NCBI GenBank assembly: GCA_009617715.1
Contig: VTFK01000013.1
Span: 887,001 to 951,000, forward strand
Length of the DNA stretch: 64,000 nt
From: Plectrocnemia conspersa
Taxonomy: Eukaryota > Arthropoda > Insecta > Trichoptera > Polycentropodidae
Direction: 5' to 3'
How positions within the stretch are numbered: position 1 is the first letter of the stretch; each line of letters opens with the position of its first letter. Positions 14,168-28,030 of the stretch are shown here, piece by piece. The translations under genes and the position numbers were made by a program. The notes beneath the pieces were generated by a model. It was not told where the DNA came from, ran no database searches, and was given only the letters and a program-made list of their open reading frames with translations.

Positions 14168-14870
14168 GTAACTCAATTTTACAGTTGTGAAACGTACATT
14201 TGCTGTTCAAACCCAAACCTAACCTAACACAAGTTCTTAAACTATAATTAGTCAAGTCTAAAATACAAACTAAACCAACTCATCTCTCAGGGGAAAATAA
14301 ACGGAAGAATAAGTACTGACAGATATTGCATCTCACATATTGCTCCATAGTTTGTCTGCATTTTGATATTACATTGTGTTTTAAAGATATGATAGCTATC
14401 CTTACCGATATTACTATTGACTTCTAATATAAGATGGCTGATTAAATTATATTCAAACCAAATTTTGGTCAATAGGAGGGCGCAAAAACAATTATCACTT
14501 CTCAGAAGGCAAAAATTCACGTCAAAAGCAATAAAATCGTGTCGGCGCCGTCGCAGTGCGGCGTCGACACGATTTTATTGCTTTTGGCGTGAATTTTTGA
14601 CTTCTGAGAAGTGATAATTGTTTTTTGCGCTCTCCTATTGGTCAAAATTTGGTTTAGATGTACATTATTCAATTTTCACTCGTAATATTTTTCTTATAAA
14701 AAGTCTTAATATAAACATTTGATAATCGAGCGTTTTCACCGCGATTTTATTGCTTTAACACTGAGCAGCAAAGAAAACGCGACTAATTATCGGATAAATA
14801 TCATGAGTAGATATTTTTAATAATTTTAAAGTCTAATTAAAATATTTCGCATAAAATATTATTTTAGAAA
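14168..14870 (+). repeat. Palindrome-cored dispersed repeat, copy A
   Basis: The left flank (TACAGTTGTGAAACGTAC, then TTGCTGTTCAAACCCAAACC) matches copy C at about 41645. The core at 14455-14655 is a 201-bp near-perfect palindrome. Each arm contains, in order, CCAAATTTTGGTCAATAGGA, an AATTATCACTTCTCAGAAG block and CAAAAGCAATAAAATCGTG. The centre is GC-rich (GGCGCCGTCGCAGTGCGGCG). The right flank (AATTAAAATATTTCGCATAA) is shared with copy C and, inverted, with copy B. No open frame is present. It behaves like a non-autonomous, hairpin-forming repeat. Confidence 0.75.
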
Positions 14871-15085
14871 ATATTGCTTTTGACGTGAATTTTTGCCTTC
14901 TGAGAAAGGAAAATTGCGCTCTCCTATTAGTCAAAATTTAGTTTAGATATGTTTTCTTTATTCGATTCTTACTTACTGTAAGTCGTAATATTGTTATAAC
15001 AAATCTTAATATGAACCTAGATAACTGAGCGTTTTTACTGCGATGGTGACGGCACGATTCTATTGCTTTTGACGTGAATACGTCA
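14871..15085 (+). repeat. Partial, rearranged copy of the palindrome-cored repeat
   Basis: Contains one arm segment (GCTTTTGACGTGAATTTTTG, then TTCTGAGAAAGG, then CTCTCCTATTAGTCAAAATT) and, near 15048-15076, a second short arm piece (GCACGATTCTATTGCTTTTG). The order shows that a second copy has been joined or nested against copy A. The region between resembles the A right flank (CTTAATATGAACCTAGATAA). Confidence 0.55.
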
Positions 15086-15584
15086 TTTGGGAGGAGAGGG
15101 GCAGGTGAGAGATATACATATTTGCAAAGCAAGTTGTTTTTGTATTAAAAATTAGTTTAAAATTATTAACAGAATATGATAAATCAATTGTAATTAAGTA
15201 ATTAATAGATAATGTTTATCAAAAATGATTAAAAATGTATTATCATTATATTCTATAAATTTAAAGCGAGAAAAGTTCTCATTTAGTCTAACACTTTACA
15301 TTTTATCTATAGAGTCTGAATTTTTATCAAATTGTATTGCAAAACCTTCAGATTAAATATCAACTCTTAAATTTTGTAAAATCGCGTGGAATTTATATGT
15401 GAATTTGTACATTTTATATATTATTATTTTTACTTGTTTATTGAATTGAATAAATAAATAATCAACTGAAAGGAATTATTAATACAGACATACGTAATAT
15501 GAAAAACTCCTAAATTTTGTGGCGCTTTTTTAACATTTGAAAAAGAGGACTTCCAATATGATGTTGCGCCTAGAGCCTGCCAAG

Positions 15585-16521
15585 TAGAGTCTCCAATTAC
15601 TCGAACCTTCAACTACTCGAGTATCAAATATTAAAATTTTAAAATACTCGAGTACTCGAGTACTTTCGAGTATTTAGCAAATGTACCAAAATAGCTATAA
15701 TTCATATTCGTGCACATATAAATAAATAAATAAAATACTTAGTATGTTAATTTTTACAATTATTTTAACTTCACGAACATACTTTTAAAAACAATAATGC
15801 AAAAAGTGTCTCGAATTTAATATTACTGCTAACTTTTGGTTTTATTATTCCCGTTATGGAAAAAACCCTTTCCGTTGCTGTTGATGTTGGTCTTATTGTC
15901 ATTAATGCGTTGGATAAGGCTTCTAATTTAAATCTGTTCGCTTGTTATAGATATAAAATTTTTTGAACTCTTTTTTTATGTTCTCTTCTTTCATTCCCTT
16001 CTCTGCTTTTCTCTAATTTCCTTCGACTATTGACAAAATAGCATTTTGTAATTCTTCTTGAATAGATTTTTTTTCTTAACAATATACAATATTCTACTCC
16101 TTCTGATTATTGCGAAGAATTTAAATCTATATCCTTCGAAGATGTATTTGGGTGAATCCCTTTCACTCTAGAGCTAAACGGTTCGCAAAGAACTGACTTT
16201 ACTTTAAATGCCTTTAAAACACACAATTGTTTTGATTTATATTTTAAGCTGAGGGATCAGTATAAACAATTTACAACACTTTACGCTACAACTGCATAGT
16301 CATAAAACCTAAAAATTTTTTTTTTGATATTTCATATTGTTCATTGCCATAAATTAGATAAGTCGGGACTGTCGGTTTATTTTTGTTTCTGAAATAATTC
16401 AAAATTTTGTAATTTAGAGTATTAACCGAGTAATTTTCAAAATACTCGATTACCAAGTCCTTGAAAAATAGACAAGTATACTCGAGTATCGAGTACTCGA
16501 TTACTCGAATTGGAGACTCTA
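15585..16521. mobile_element. Non-autonomous hAT element with perfect 8-bp target duplication
   Basis: The termini are TAGAGTCTCCAATTACTCGA on the left and its inverted match at 16502-16521 on the right. The perfect 8-bp direct repeat CTGCCAAG flanks it at 15577-15584 and 16522-16529, as expected for hAT insertion. Both subterminal regions are packed with the palindromic motif TACTCGAGTA (about 15614-15672 and 16430-16510), likely transposase-binding sites. The 937-bp interior has no transposase. The intact duplication suggests a fairly recent insertion. Confidence 0.87.
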
Positions 16522-16529
16522 CTGCCAAG

Positions 16530-17214
16530 TGATTGATCTATTACTTTTCACAACCACAGAATTTATTAACATCGATCAATGAGGCATGAATAGAATGTCA
16601 CATTTTTTTCCTTCAGCGCGTATGGTAATCGATACACTTTTACTTTCTTCTTTTGTTACACACCAGCATTGTCGCTTTAATTCAATATACACAAACACCT
16701 AATTACGTTACACAACACGTGTTTTTGTGCGTGCATTAAATGGCATCGTATATAACATTTCATACGCGACGCGTTAAACAAAGAACAATGACGCGCTAAA
16801 TCGTGCGCCAAAAGCGCATTGTTTTCCCATATAGGTCCATGGAAAGTGATACCGAGGCACATTTAAGGCCTGGGGACCTTAAATACTTTGACAAAGATGC
16901 CAGCAAGGCCGTCCACTGACGTCGAACAGCTAAATATAGACGTGGCTCAGACCTCAGTATCCCCACGCATTCACAAACCAGATGGAATAAGGATAGAGGA
17001 ATAAAAAGTCATCAAACTACATTTGAGGTGTACGTGTTTAAGATTTTCCATTTTTTACAATCAAGATCATTTCATTTTAAACATGCAGTGACAAATAACT
17101 AATTCTAACACATTTGTGCATAGATAAAATAATTTAAATTATATTTACACATATAATGTAATTTTTAACTCTTAATTAAATTTTAATTTTAAAGAACATT
17201 GTAATTACATATTA
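16530..17214. other. Gene-free stretch
   Basis: Positions 16600-17000 are more balanced in composition and include runs of CpG-bearing sequence (ACGCGACGCGTTAAAC near 16764). I see no coding similarity, RNA gene or repeat boundary. Confidence 0.5.
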
Positions 17215-17900
17215 AAAAAATAGGTTTATTATCTAGATTAAGAAATATATTAAGTATAAATACAAAAAAAAAAATTTACAATAGTATAATATTGCCCCAT
17301 TTTAATTATTGTGCAACACTATTAAATATGTTAAATAAATTAGACAAACAAATGTTGCAAAAAATTTACAAAATAGGGCAATGAGAGTAATCTTAAATAA
17401 AAATAGATTAACTAATTGTAAAAGTATGATTGATAGATTAGAATGGTTGAATGTTCAAGAAATATTGAGTATGAATGTTTTAGTATTTATATATAAGTTA
17501 GAAAATACTATGTTACCAGAATATTTTAATAAGTATTTAATAAGAAATAAAGATGTGCATAAATATAATACTAGAAATAGAGAAAATTTAAAGATAATCA
17601 AGTATAAGAAAACGAGTACGGCTAGGGGAATTATGTACGGAGGTTTTGATTTATATAATAGTCTTCCAAGAGAAATCCGAAACAGCAAAAATATAACGGG
17701 TTTCATAAATGGAATAAAAAAAACACCTTCGTACATATAGAAATAAATTATAATATTAAGTCTTTATTATTGTATATTTTTATTTTTTTCTTTCTGTTAT
17801 GTATTTTTTATATATTTTTATATATGTTTACTAAATTTGTTAGATGTAAAGATTAGCTATTAAGCTAAATAAATTAATAAAATAAATAATAAATAAAATT
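17215..17900 (+). mobile_element. 3' end of a non-LTR retrotransposon (reverse transcriptase C-terminus)
   Basis: The reading frames encode the region downstream of a LINE reverse transcriptase core: GLLSRLRN, then IYNSIILPHFNYCA, a frameshift in an A-run near 17360, then LQNRAMRVIL. The main frame (17381-17740, 119 codons) continues with RLEWLNVQEI, HKYNTRNREN, ARGIMYGGFDLYNSLPREIR and a terminal stop. This is the usual C-terminal layout of CR1/jockey-group elements. An AT-rich 3' tail with AATAAA-type repeats follows to about 17900. The copy is 5'-truncated, as is typical for LINE insertions, and carries at least one frameshift. Confidence 0.78.
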
Positions 17901-20362
17901 CAATAAACTCGGTAATATGTATATGTATATGATTGATGCACAGTCTATCATCAAGAAGTAAATAGTCTGAAATGACTAATTTATTTTTGCTATATTCGCA
18001 ATTATTTTCAGGAAATAATTATTATGTATATTGTGTCAATCAAGTTGATATTCAATCAGAATACCACAAAACTAATCGATGTTGTTACAATCAATAAAAT
18101 TATATTTACATGATTCATAGGCAATTATTTTACAAAAAAAAGTATTTCATCATAGTAGTGATAAAAAAATAAATCGTGTCAGGGGTCAGTGTAACGTTAA
18201 CGGTACACCTTGAACCATATTTTGTAACAAAAAAAATAATTACAAACAAAATTGAGTCGTTCGTGTATCATTATTGTAATTATTTGATCCGATCGTGACT
18301 CATTGTGTGTGTAACGTATACGGTACGCGTTTATGCAGTATACGATTTCACGTTGTATAGACATTGACCTTGTCCAATGTCGTTGAAAAATGTATATTGT
18401 TTCATAAACATGTGTGTTTGAAAAAAAGCAGCATTCTTTGCTCTTGAACCGACTCTACCCACGGACGCCCCTGTGCTCTGCCTTCCCACAGATTAATTGC
18501 CATCTGATAGAGTAACGTTTAGATTTTTAATTGATGATAATAATTTTTATGTCGTTCATATTTGTATCGTTCATTTAATTAATTTAAAATAAATGCTCAA
18601 CTTGATATTAAAAATATGTATAAAATTAAATCTACATACAGAAACTATAAAATAATCAATGCCACGCTATTTTTATTGACCTTAATGGATATTATTTTAT
18701 TTAAAATGCAGTAAAATGGCTAAAAAATATGATTTATTTAATCATAGTATCGCATATGTTGGGTTATATGCATTTCCAATAGCTTATTTTATAAATAATT
18801 TCCAATTAGTGTTTTTATACTGTTAAAGGTTAATGTTGTTCATGTTAGGTCAAGTAGTATGATATATTCAATTTTTTAATAACTGCTATCAACACGTCGT
18901 GCAAATTTAATAAATTATAAATTGAAAATACTTGAAGTTGTTTATCTTTCTTTAAGCAAATTCTATATGCAGAGTCAGATGAATAAAAACTAGCATACAA
19001 TACCAGTTTTTAGGTATGCACAAACCGGTATTGCAAATCCTAAACGTAATAATTATGTTTGAATACGAAGAATCGATGGGATTGTTTTTTCGCCACCGTG
19101 AAATCTTCACGTTTCGAAACGTTTAGCCATCAGTTAGCATCGATTGAGTCACGTTCGACGTCTCGAAGCACATTCGAAATGATTTGTCGTGTTATAAATT
19201 TGAATAATGCACAGCCGAATTACGCAACGGACGAAAGTTATCCAAATGACTTGCAAATTTATACAGCGGCGTGCTTTCGAGCGAAATTTCTATATGCATA
19301 GTGATTTTTTGCCTCTTTCTTATGGCGAATCATCGCAATGAAGTAACGCTCGCTTCTGTCTAATTTCGATTTCGTATCAAAGTGCGCGATCCTTGAGGGT
19401 CTTCCAGTGAAGCGAAACACTTTTTTTATTTATTATTTTGTTTTTGCTCGTCGGACCAAAGAAGAATTAGTTCGGTCACGATTTTGCCAATAGACCGAAG
19501 CGGTGGAGCATACGCCAAACCCGCGGCTGGTTTTGAACGTGACGAATAAAAGCTCGGGTTGCGAGCTTCCCCTCGCACCGGAAACCGTGTTGGATAATTT
19601 GAGGGTAATTTACCCACTTTTATGTGTCCCAAACGCGGTCGGTTGTTATTATATTTTTTTGGATCACGATGTGAGACGAACGCTTTGAGGGCGTATAAAA
19701 CAATTAATTCTCGCCTATATAAAATAAAATATTTATACCTTATTGCCTTATCTATTGATTCGTATTAAAAAAATATTTTTAACAAATTGTATTCCGAAAC
19801 ATTCGAGAACGCAGATGAAATACCAACTGTTAAATATTGTAAAAACGCGTGGAATTTATGCAACGACATTGATAAAAAAAAACAATTAAAAAGGCAGCAA
19901 TGTCAGTTAAAAACTTACTAATAATAATTCAGTATGTTCAAACCAAACTAAATTATTTCTGTACTGGAGTTGTGTTACTTTTATTGTCAAGTAAATCGAA
20001 AAATCTGTATATTGAGCAAAATATGTACTTTACCAAGCTATGAAAAATAGTGGTAGTATTGGGCGGTGATGTCAAATGAGGAAAATGCGAAGAGCTTCGC
20101 AGTTGTGAATATCAAGTAGCTCTAGTCTTTGGTTTCTCGTATAATTGAGTAGTCGAATGACTCATGAACTAGTTCAGGAATGATTGATGACCAAGTGTCA
20201 GGTCATTTATACTGATCCTTAACCTTAGACAAATAAGAGAAAAGCCTATTGAAGGACAAATCGCCCTAATGTTTAGTTATACACTCTTTCCTTGTGAAAA
20301 TTTTTAAGTAACCCTTACAATAGGTGACTATCCAATAATTTCAAAACAATACTTATTCGATG
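17901..20362. other. Gene-free stretch with a CpG-bearing island
   Basis: Two similar palindromic strings, GTGTAACGTTAACGGTAC (about 18190) and GTGTAACGTATACGGTAC (about 18308), lie 118 bases apart. About 19040-19700 is much less AT-rich and contains many CpGs. Open frames in it on both strands are under 81 codons and resemble no family. It may be conserved non-coding DNA. Confidence 0.45.
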
Positions 20363-20689
20363 CAAGGGGCTATAATAATAGGGCACCCTTTAAAATTGTG
20401 TATAACTCTTTACAAGTGAACAGTCTGACCGATATATTTAAATAGGTAGTTTTACCTGTAATTCTAAGAAATATACAAGGGAATTTGGCACTTGAGTTTT
20501 AAAAATGGATTGAAATTTTAATTGTTTAGTTTAGCTTAAGTGACCGTTATGATCGTTATAGCTTTTTTTTATTTATTAATTTATTTTGAACATTATATGA
20601 ACATTTAAAAAATGGCAAAAATCGCGATTTAAGTGAAGCTAAAGGGGCGAATATAATTTTATTACATATTATTGACTAAATATATCGGG

Positions 20690-21600
20690 AATTAATAAAC
20701 ACGTTAATTGTTCACGACACGCTGTTAAAAATACTTTGAAACTGTTTAAAGAATGTGAACAAATCAAAGCCAAAAACTGGAAGAAGAAAGATCGAATGTT
20801 GGCTCGCGAGTCCCTTAAAAATCGTCGAAAAATTACCTCAAAATTGACTTCTGAAGTCTCTGTAAGCGAAGGGCCATCCATTTATTCGCGGATGGTGAGA
20901 AGAAAGCCCAAAAATGTGAGAATCAGAGGTTGTAAAGTCCGACAAAATCGTGGCTTTCACAAATAAATGAAACTCGAAGGTTAGAATGGGTCCAAAAACA
21001 GAGATTGCGCGAAAATTGGTTAATAATAAAAAAAATATTGAAAACTTAATTTATACAAAAAATTTTAAAGCAATATTTTTTGCGACCCCTACGTGCGTCG
21101 AAGAGTTGAAAAGAACATATTGCTCATTGCATAGTATCTAAAGTCAAATATAATGGCGGAAGCGTTATGGTCTTGGGTTGCATGGCAGCAGCAAGTGTAA
21201 AAATCCTGTACACTTGCAAGGGTAGTATGAATAGTGATATTTTTATTTCAATGTTGTTATCTATTTTAATGGATTCGTACTGAAAAATATTTTCAAGCAC
21301 AGACGATTTCAGCAAGAAAACCCTCAGTGGAATATTTCGCTAAAAAGCCGGGGATGGTTTGCGTCAAAAGGTTTGACGCTTTTAGAATGGCCTACACAGT
21401 CATCAGACCTAAATACTATAGCAAAATAAAAAGGAAATGTTTCTCAACACAATTACAAATAGCTGAACTGCGAGAAAAATTGCAGATGAATGAAGAAAAT
21501 TGTCTCTGTCCACCTGCAAGTCATTAGTTAACCATATGACAAAAATGGTTACAGCTGTAATTAAAGCTAAGGATAGGCCTACTAAATATTTTTTAGGATA
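20690..21600 (+). pseudogene. Tc1-like transposase pseudogene
   Basis: The N-terminal piece (20736-20966) ends with SVSEGPSIYSRMVRRKPK, resembling the helix-turn-helix/linker of Tc1 transposases. Further on, in changing frames, one reads VKYNGGSVMVLGCMA (about 21143-21187; compare the family's GGSVMVWGC), then a decayed WPTQSSDLNTIEN-like block (about 21391), then LVNHMTKMVTAVIKAK and a PTKYF ending (about 21527-21592). Many frameshifts and stops separate these, and no intact DDE triad can be assembled in one frame. It is clearly dead. Confidence 0.8.
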
Positions 21601-21780
21601 TAACACATTTATAGTAGGATATTAAAAATATTTTTTAGGATATAAATGATTACATACAAAATATTTAGATATAAATAATTTTTAGGATATAACACATTTA
21701 TATACCTACTAAATATGTTTTAGCATATAACATATTTATAGTAGGCCTACTATATATTTTTTAGGATATAAACATTTATT
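21570..21780 (+). repeat. AT-rich tandem repeat inside the Tc1-like element
   Basis: About five imperfect units containing TTTTTAGGATATAA-CACATTTATA, some with TAGTAGGCCTACTA, lie between the transposase 3' end and the right terminus. The unit spacing is irregular (about 35-60 bases). Confidence 0.65.
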
Positions 21781-21810
21781 GGGGTGTCCATTATTATGGT
21801 CAAGCCTGTA

Positions 21811-24800
21811 TGTACTTTTAAAAATCTCAAATATTTTTGATGTAATAAAATAATGTATTTCTTACGAAAGACTAATATATACTATTATTCAATTGAGAGT
21901 ATTCTAAAGTGGCAATTTCAATATTATTATTTTGCTCTGTCATAAATTTAATTTCAGCTATATTGATAAATTTTATGTCCTTAACGTTATTCAGATTACA
22001 TTTGCTTGTATTATATACTACAATATAATAAATACACAGCAATAAATATTTATTACTAATAAATATCAGACAGCAATTAACTATATAGCTATGTAATTAC
22101 TTTATATAGATTAAAATTAAGCAATTTTCAATTACAGCGATTTTACATATACAAAGCAATCTTTTAACTATTCAAGACACAACCCACCGGACGCCGAGTC
22201 TCGCCGCCTAATTGAGACATGCTCTGAATAAAGTCGCATTACTCGTAACCGATTGTCAATAAACAACGTCGATAACTGATACTATCAATTATCTCACGGT
22301 CAAAAACGTAGCAAAAAGTCAAGGTCGATTGAGGAAAAAATGAAACAAGCGGGAAAAAATTCAGCAATTACGAACGTGCTTTGCTCGTTTTGCGTCTTAT
22401 AAAACTCGGCGAAGATTCGCCTTCAATATCGCCTTTTCGGCGCTGTCATACAAAAAAAGCTTTCACGAGGCGTTTTCTTTCACCTTTTTAAGAAGTTAAT
22501 GACGGTCAAGTGGATAGTGGAAAAAATGTCGGCACTTTGTTTGGAGCTTTGTGGAAAAAAACACGCGATTCTAACGAGCCACTGCACTAAATCAAGCAAG
22601 AGTTATGATTATATTTAAAAAAAAAAGGAAAACGGTTCAATTTCCACATCGATCACTTGTGTATGTGTAAATTTCTAGCATTCCGTGAGAGAGTTCAAGT
22701 AACTATAGCATTGTTGAAGAGATATGTATCGTTCGATTAGTGTGATTGATAGGATTTTAATAGGAAGAAAGTCGAACGGAAACGTCATTTCAAATAGATA
22801 TTTGCATATAATTTTAACGCGATGGAAATATTTATTTTTTCTTTCAAGACATATTGAATTGAATATAAATATTTCCTTTTATATATATATAAAATAAATA
22901 GTTAATAGTAGTAGTGGTAGTAGTAGTGTGCAATATAAAAATATTAATAATGGAAATCTTCACTTTATATAAGCAAATAATGGTAAATATAACGATACAC
23001 ATAAAAAATAATATATAGATAAATTGAAATCAAATTTTAATTTGACAGTTTGACGTTTAAATAGCTCGAAAACTATTTGAACACACCTGTGTCTATCTAA
23101 TATAATTATTAAGCAGGTGTCGGATATTTTTTACTATGTGAATTAATGCGTAACTAAATAATATAGTAAATTTATTTTTAATTTAGCTTGTGTATTTTTA
23201 ATTTAGTATTTCCTTAATTTTTCACAAATATTTTAGTCTTTCTAACCAAAACCTCAAAATTATTTTAATGTATAACTCTAATAGCAGCACTCATCAGTAC
23301 TGTTCCATTGATGAAGAAAAATGACATCGGTAAGTTAAGTCAATGATCCATAATGTTCACGACCATTAGCAATGAGGGATGCGATTTAAAGAAGAAGAAA
23401 AAATATTGATTTTAATTCCCTTGTAATTTTAACTTTGATAATATTACAGTAACTTTTATAACATGCTACCAGAACTCTTGTGACTTGGATGACATGTAGT
23501 ACTTTAGGGCTTATAGCCCTAAAGGGTGTAACTTCACAGCCAGAAATAGACGCCAAAATAATTTATTTAATGGGAGAACATTTTTTAAATCGCATTGTCA
23601 TCCAAAACGCCAATTAAAATCTAGTGATTTGACACTTTTATCTGTTTTTTTTTATTTTTTATAAAAATAAAAAGATACAAGTGTAATTAATTAGATAGAA
23701 CCGCAACTTTTCTAAAACTTCAGTGAAAAACAACGTCTAAGATCTATAAAATATAAACAGTGGCATTTGAAGGATATGTTATTCTTTAATTAGTCATAAC
23801 ATATTTTCTTTATTATGCAATAAACCCTCGGTAAAAAAATGCGATTTTATTGCGACTCCTAAGCTCTAGATACAATAACAATAAAAAAACAATCGTGGAT
23901 ATTCTGCTTATAAGTCAAATTTCAATTTTGTAAAAAAAATGTAGACTTTATATACCAAAAATTTTATATATTTTTTTAAGAATCCATAACTTTAGTATTT
24001 CTTTAGAATTTATAAACTTGATGTTTACTTCAAACTTATAACATATGTATCATTTAATTTACCTATCTGCTTATAAAATATCATTTTTAGTATATCATCT
24101 ATGTTATTGTATTTATAAAGAAATTGAAAAATTCTTATTTTTGCTGTTAAAGAAACTTGCTTTAACAGACTATATAATGAATTTATTTAAAGTTTTGTTT
24201 TATACTCTTAAATATAAATCTAAAATATTTTAGAAAGATCTGTGAAATTTTAAATAAATTAATTTATTATTCCATTCCGAATGATTTTTTTTTGTAATTT
24301 ATTGCTGCAATTTTTTTATTATAGTCAATATTATTAGTAGCAATTTAAGTCAATAACAAAAAATAATACAAGTGCTTAAAAATAAGGCAGCACAGAATTT
24401 TTTTATCCAAGTAAATATTTATGTAAATATATAGCTAATATAAATATATATTAAATTTAAAACAGTGGATTTTACCAACAATAAAAAATTATTAAAAACG
24501 ACATCATTATAAGTAAAAACTGATGATAAATGTGATATCAACGTATAGTTTTACAAGTAAATTAAATTCTCTGATTTTTGTACCAAATATTGTGCAATGT
24601 TATTGATTCTTAAATATAATATATAATATAAAACTATGATATTATGATCTTGATATTTTTTTTACAAAACTCACTTTGATAAACCTTGATTTATTTAAAT
24701 TAAAAAATATTTAATATCGTCAAAAATCATAACAAAAAATTATAATATTGCTTAAAAAACTTATATAGCGATTTTAATATGAATTAAAAATCATTATTAT

Positions 24801-27800
24801 ATTGTTAGGTAAGTATTTTGTCAAAGCAAAACATTAAAAAATAATATTTTTGCAAATATAATAATAATACACTAAAACATATATAAATAAAATCTTTTTC
24901 GATAAGCTTTCAATAAAATCAATATGTAAATCGAATTATCTTACATATGTAAAAAATAGATTATATACTGACATATTTAAAAAAAAATATAATAGATTCT
25001 AAAAATTAAAAAAATGCTAGAAAAAGTAGCAAGAACTTTTTCTAACAAAATTATTATTTTTTATTTTAATAATATATAAAAATAAATTATTTTAATTTAT
25101 TTTTCCTTTCTATTGTAGGCTTTAATATGTCAGTATATAAGAATAACTTTGAGATAGCAACATTGATAGGAATGATTCTGAAGCTTAGTTAAGATAATTT
25201 TTTTTGCTATACAAAAAATTGTATGTAAAAGTTTGTGTCTATATTGTACGGTTATATATTTACTTATAGAAAAAAAACTATTAACACATTTTATATCGAC
25301 GCCTAGTTAAAAATACAGTGAAATACCTATATTTGCCACATTTTATTCACAAAAAAATATTTTTGTATTCATAATTTCAATATTCTACATTGAAGACATG
25401 GGGAGGAGAATCTTATGCACTCAGCCATAATGCGTGTCAGAAATCGACATTTAAGGTTTTGTGTTACGACTTGTTGTTGATGAATTGATAGTGAAGATAT
25501 ATAGGAACTGGTGAATGAGCATGGAAGAATACTAAACACAGTTTTTACATAAATAACAAGAATCTGAAACAATAGAAATTTCATCCCAAAAACGCAGCCT
25601 AATACCAAAACGCAGAATATAGTTGAATAGTGCTCAAGCTAACCAAAACATAAATATGTTTAAAAACAATTTAATTGACTAATTCAGAACGGTTTTAAAA
25701 ACAGATTGAACAAGTTCTTTGTTAAATCGAGTGCTACTAAATCGTCGGCAAAACTAAGCCAATCACCAGAATTGAAGTTACCTGATGATTTAATTGCTAG
25801 TGATTCTCCTTCTAAACAATAATAAATTTTCTATTCTTTCTCTACATATATATGTAAATCAGATAATAGACTATAATAGTTAATTTACCGATTGCTCTAT
25901 TTGTGTCGGATTCTCATGACCATAATGAAACAATGTCTTGCTTTATATGGTATATAGTGATTCACAACTATGCTACATATTTAATTCAATTGCTCACACA
26001 CATATGTATGTATAATACATCACAATATAATATCCATTTACAGTAGCAGTGTCTAGATAAGACACCATACCTCTAATAAATAAAATGTCTAGAATCCCAC
26101 GTGAATGAAATCGCAAGTGTTATGTAGAAAAGGTCTAGACCTTGAATATCAGAACATCTGTTTCCACATCATTGCACATACCGCACGCCCACTACCTGTG
26201 TGATATTATTAAAAAATCGTTACACGATTGCGTAAATTTTCTTTGTAAATCAACCGTAGCTCCGCGACCTCAATCACTCGCTGATTATGTTTAATCAGCT
26301 TCCAGCGGGGCTCTCCGTTTCGCAGGTAAACGCGTAATTAACTATCTCGGTGCGGTTAAATCGACAGGTGATTCTGTCGGCAAATTTAAAACACCCAGAA
26401 GCCGACGGTAGTTAATGATTCGTCTTAGTAAAAAATATACACTATAGTAAATAACGCCAATTTTGAGAAAAACGCTAGCTCATTCGATTGATTATATTGA
26501 AAATTTTACGCAGTCATTTTATCACAGTTTCATAATCGAAACACCGAAAGGCTGTAATATTTTATACTGATAATTGTTGCGAAAGAGCTATAGATCAAGA
26601 AAATGACGTCGAGTTTAATTTACATACACGCAAGCATGAATAAAATAAAAAAAGTATTTGACATCATGTATGATTTAATGTCTTCTATTAAACTGTGAGA
26701 TCATCGATATGCGCGACGCAAGCGTTTTCCAATAACGTTTAAGATATTGTAGGAAATTGATCACGTAAATTTGCAGACCACACGCAGCTTGTTACAGATT
26801 TTTTTCAATTATGGTTTACAAAAATAATCTTAAAGGCATTCTTGAGAACCAAATTAGCAAATATATAATACATATATTCTTCAAAATAATTCCAATTAAG
26901 TAACTGGAAGGTATAATATAATAAAAATTTTCACGCCAAATTAATAAATTACAGAGGACGAATATTATTTTTTCTTTAGTGATATAAACTAATATACTAT
27001 CAAAGACATACTGCTATTTTGTATAAGTGTTTTTTAAACCTGTGTAGGTTTAATATTATATTAACTCGCATAGTATCGCGATTATTTAAATCATTATATC
27101 TACATACAATTAAAACAACACAAGGTTGTTCATCATGCCAGGTAATCAATTACATTTACAATATAATTACAAAATTAAATTTAAAATTCAACTCCAAATA
27201 AAAAGTATTTTTACAGAACAAAATCGACAATAATGTATTGAAAAAAAACCCATTGAAAGATCAACTAAATCAGTTTATTGAATCTTTGTTATAAAAAATA
27301 GAATACTAAATACAATGTATATAATATAATATAAGCCACTTAAAAAGGTTCTTATAAAAAAATTAAATATATTAAAATTAAAAAATATATATTGTACACG
27401 CTAGAAAAATCTAACGACTCGAAAAATGAAAAACATCAAGTAATGAGAAAAATTGTTATATATCATATAAAATGTTATAATTTGGTTCTAAATGCACGAA
27501 TGTGTTTCTTTATCTTATTTTTATATTTTTCCAGGTTTTCCTGTAAATATTATTATATTAGACAATTCCGAAATAAATGTCAAAAATTCACATCTTGCTC
27601 GTTTTTTTATCCTACCTACCCTTAAATTATTATAATATTATATAATTAAACCTAAATACATGTACTTATGTATTATAAAATATTTTCTAATTCGCATAAA
27701 AATACTAAAACACTATTTCATTATTCTTGAAAGTCTAACCATTTCAATCTTTAATTCATAATTCAACAACTAGTAAATCATTACCTTATTTTGTAATATT

Positions 27801-28030
27801 TTTATATTAGCCTTATCTAATTCATTAAGTACATAAAATATTGTTTTACAATAATTAAAATGAGAAAAAATTATTCACACAAAACATATCTTTCAACATA
27901 GATATAATATCATTTCAATGTTCGTTAAAATTAATTTTTATCATATATTTATAATTAATAATCATATTTATATTGTACTTAATTTGTTATTTAAGTTATC
28001 TGCCATTTCTATAGAACTATCACTGATATT
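21811..28030. other. Gene-free AT-rich stretch with two CpG-bearing islands
   Basis: Less AT-rich islands lie at about 22180-22720 and 26160-26480; the second contains TAATTA-type homeodomain-like sites amid CpGs. A short AGT-type microsatellite lies at about 22905-22928. Positions 23640-25110 and 26820-28000 are extremely AT-rich. The sequence at 27980-28030 (TTATTTAAGTTATCTGCCA, then TCACTGATAT) recurs at about 29108-29155, so an older duplicated segment flanks the copy-B repeat. No coding gene is recognised. Confidence 0.5.

Larger units (their letters stand above)
20363..21808 (+). mobile_element. Tc1-like element, decayed
   Basis: The right terminus, read on the minus strand from 21808, is CAGGCTTGACCATAATAATG followed by GACACCCC, flanked by TA at 21809-21810. 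A degenerate matching left terminus (CAAGGGGCTATAATAATAGG, then GCACCC) starts near 20363. The total of about 1.45 kb is normal for Tc1-like elements. The interior carries a broken transposase (separate entry) and a tandem repeat near its 3' end. Confidence 0.75.
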
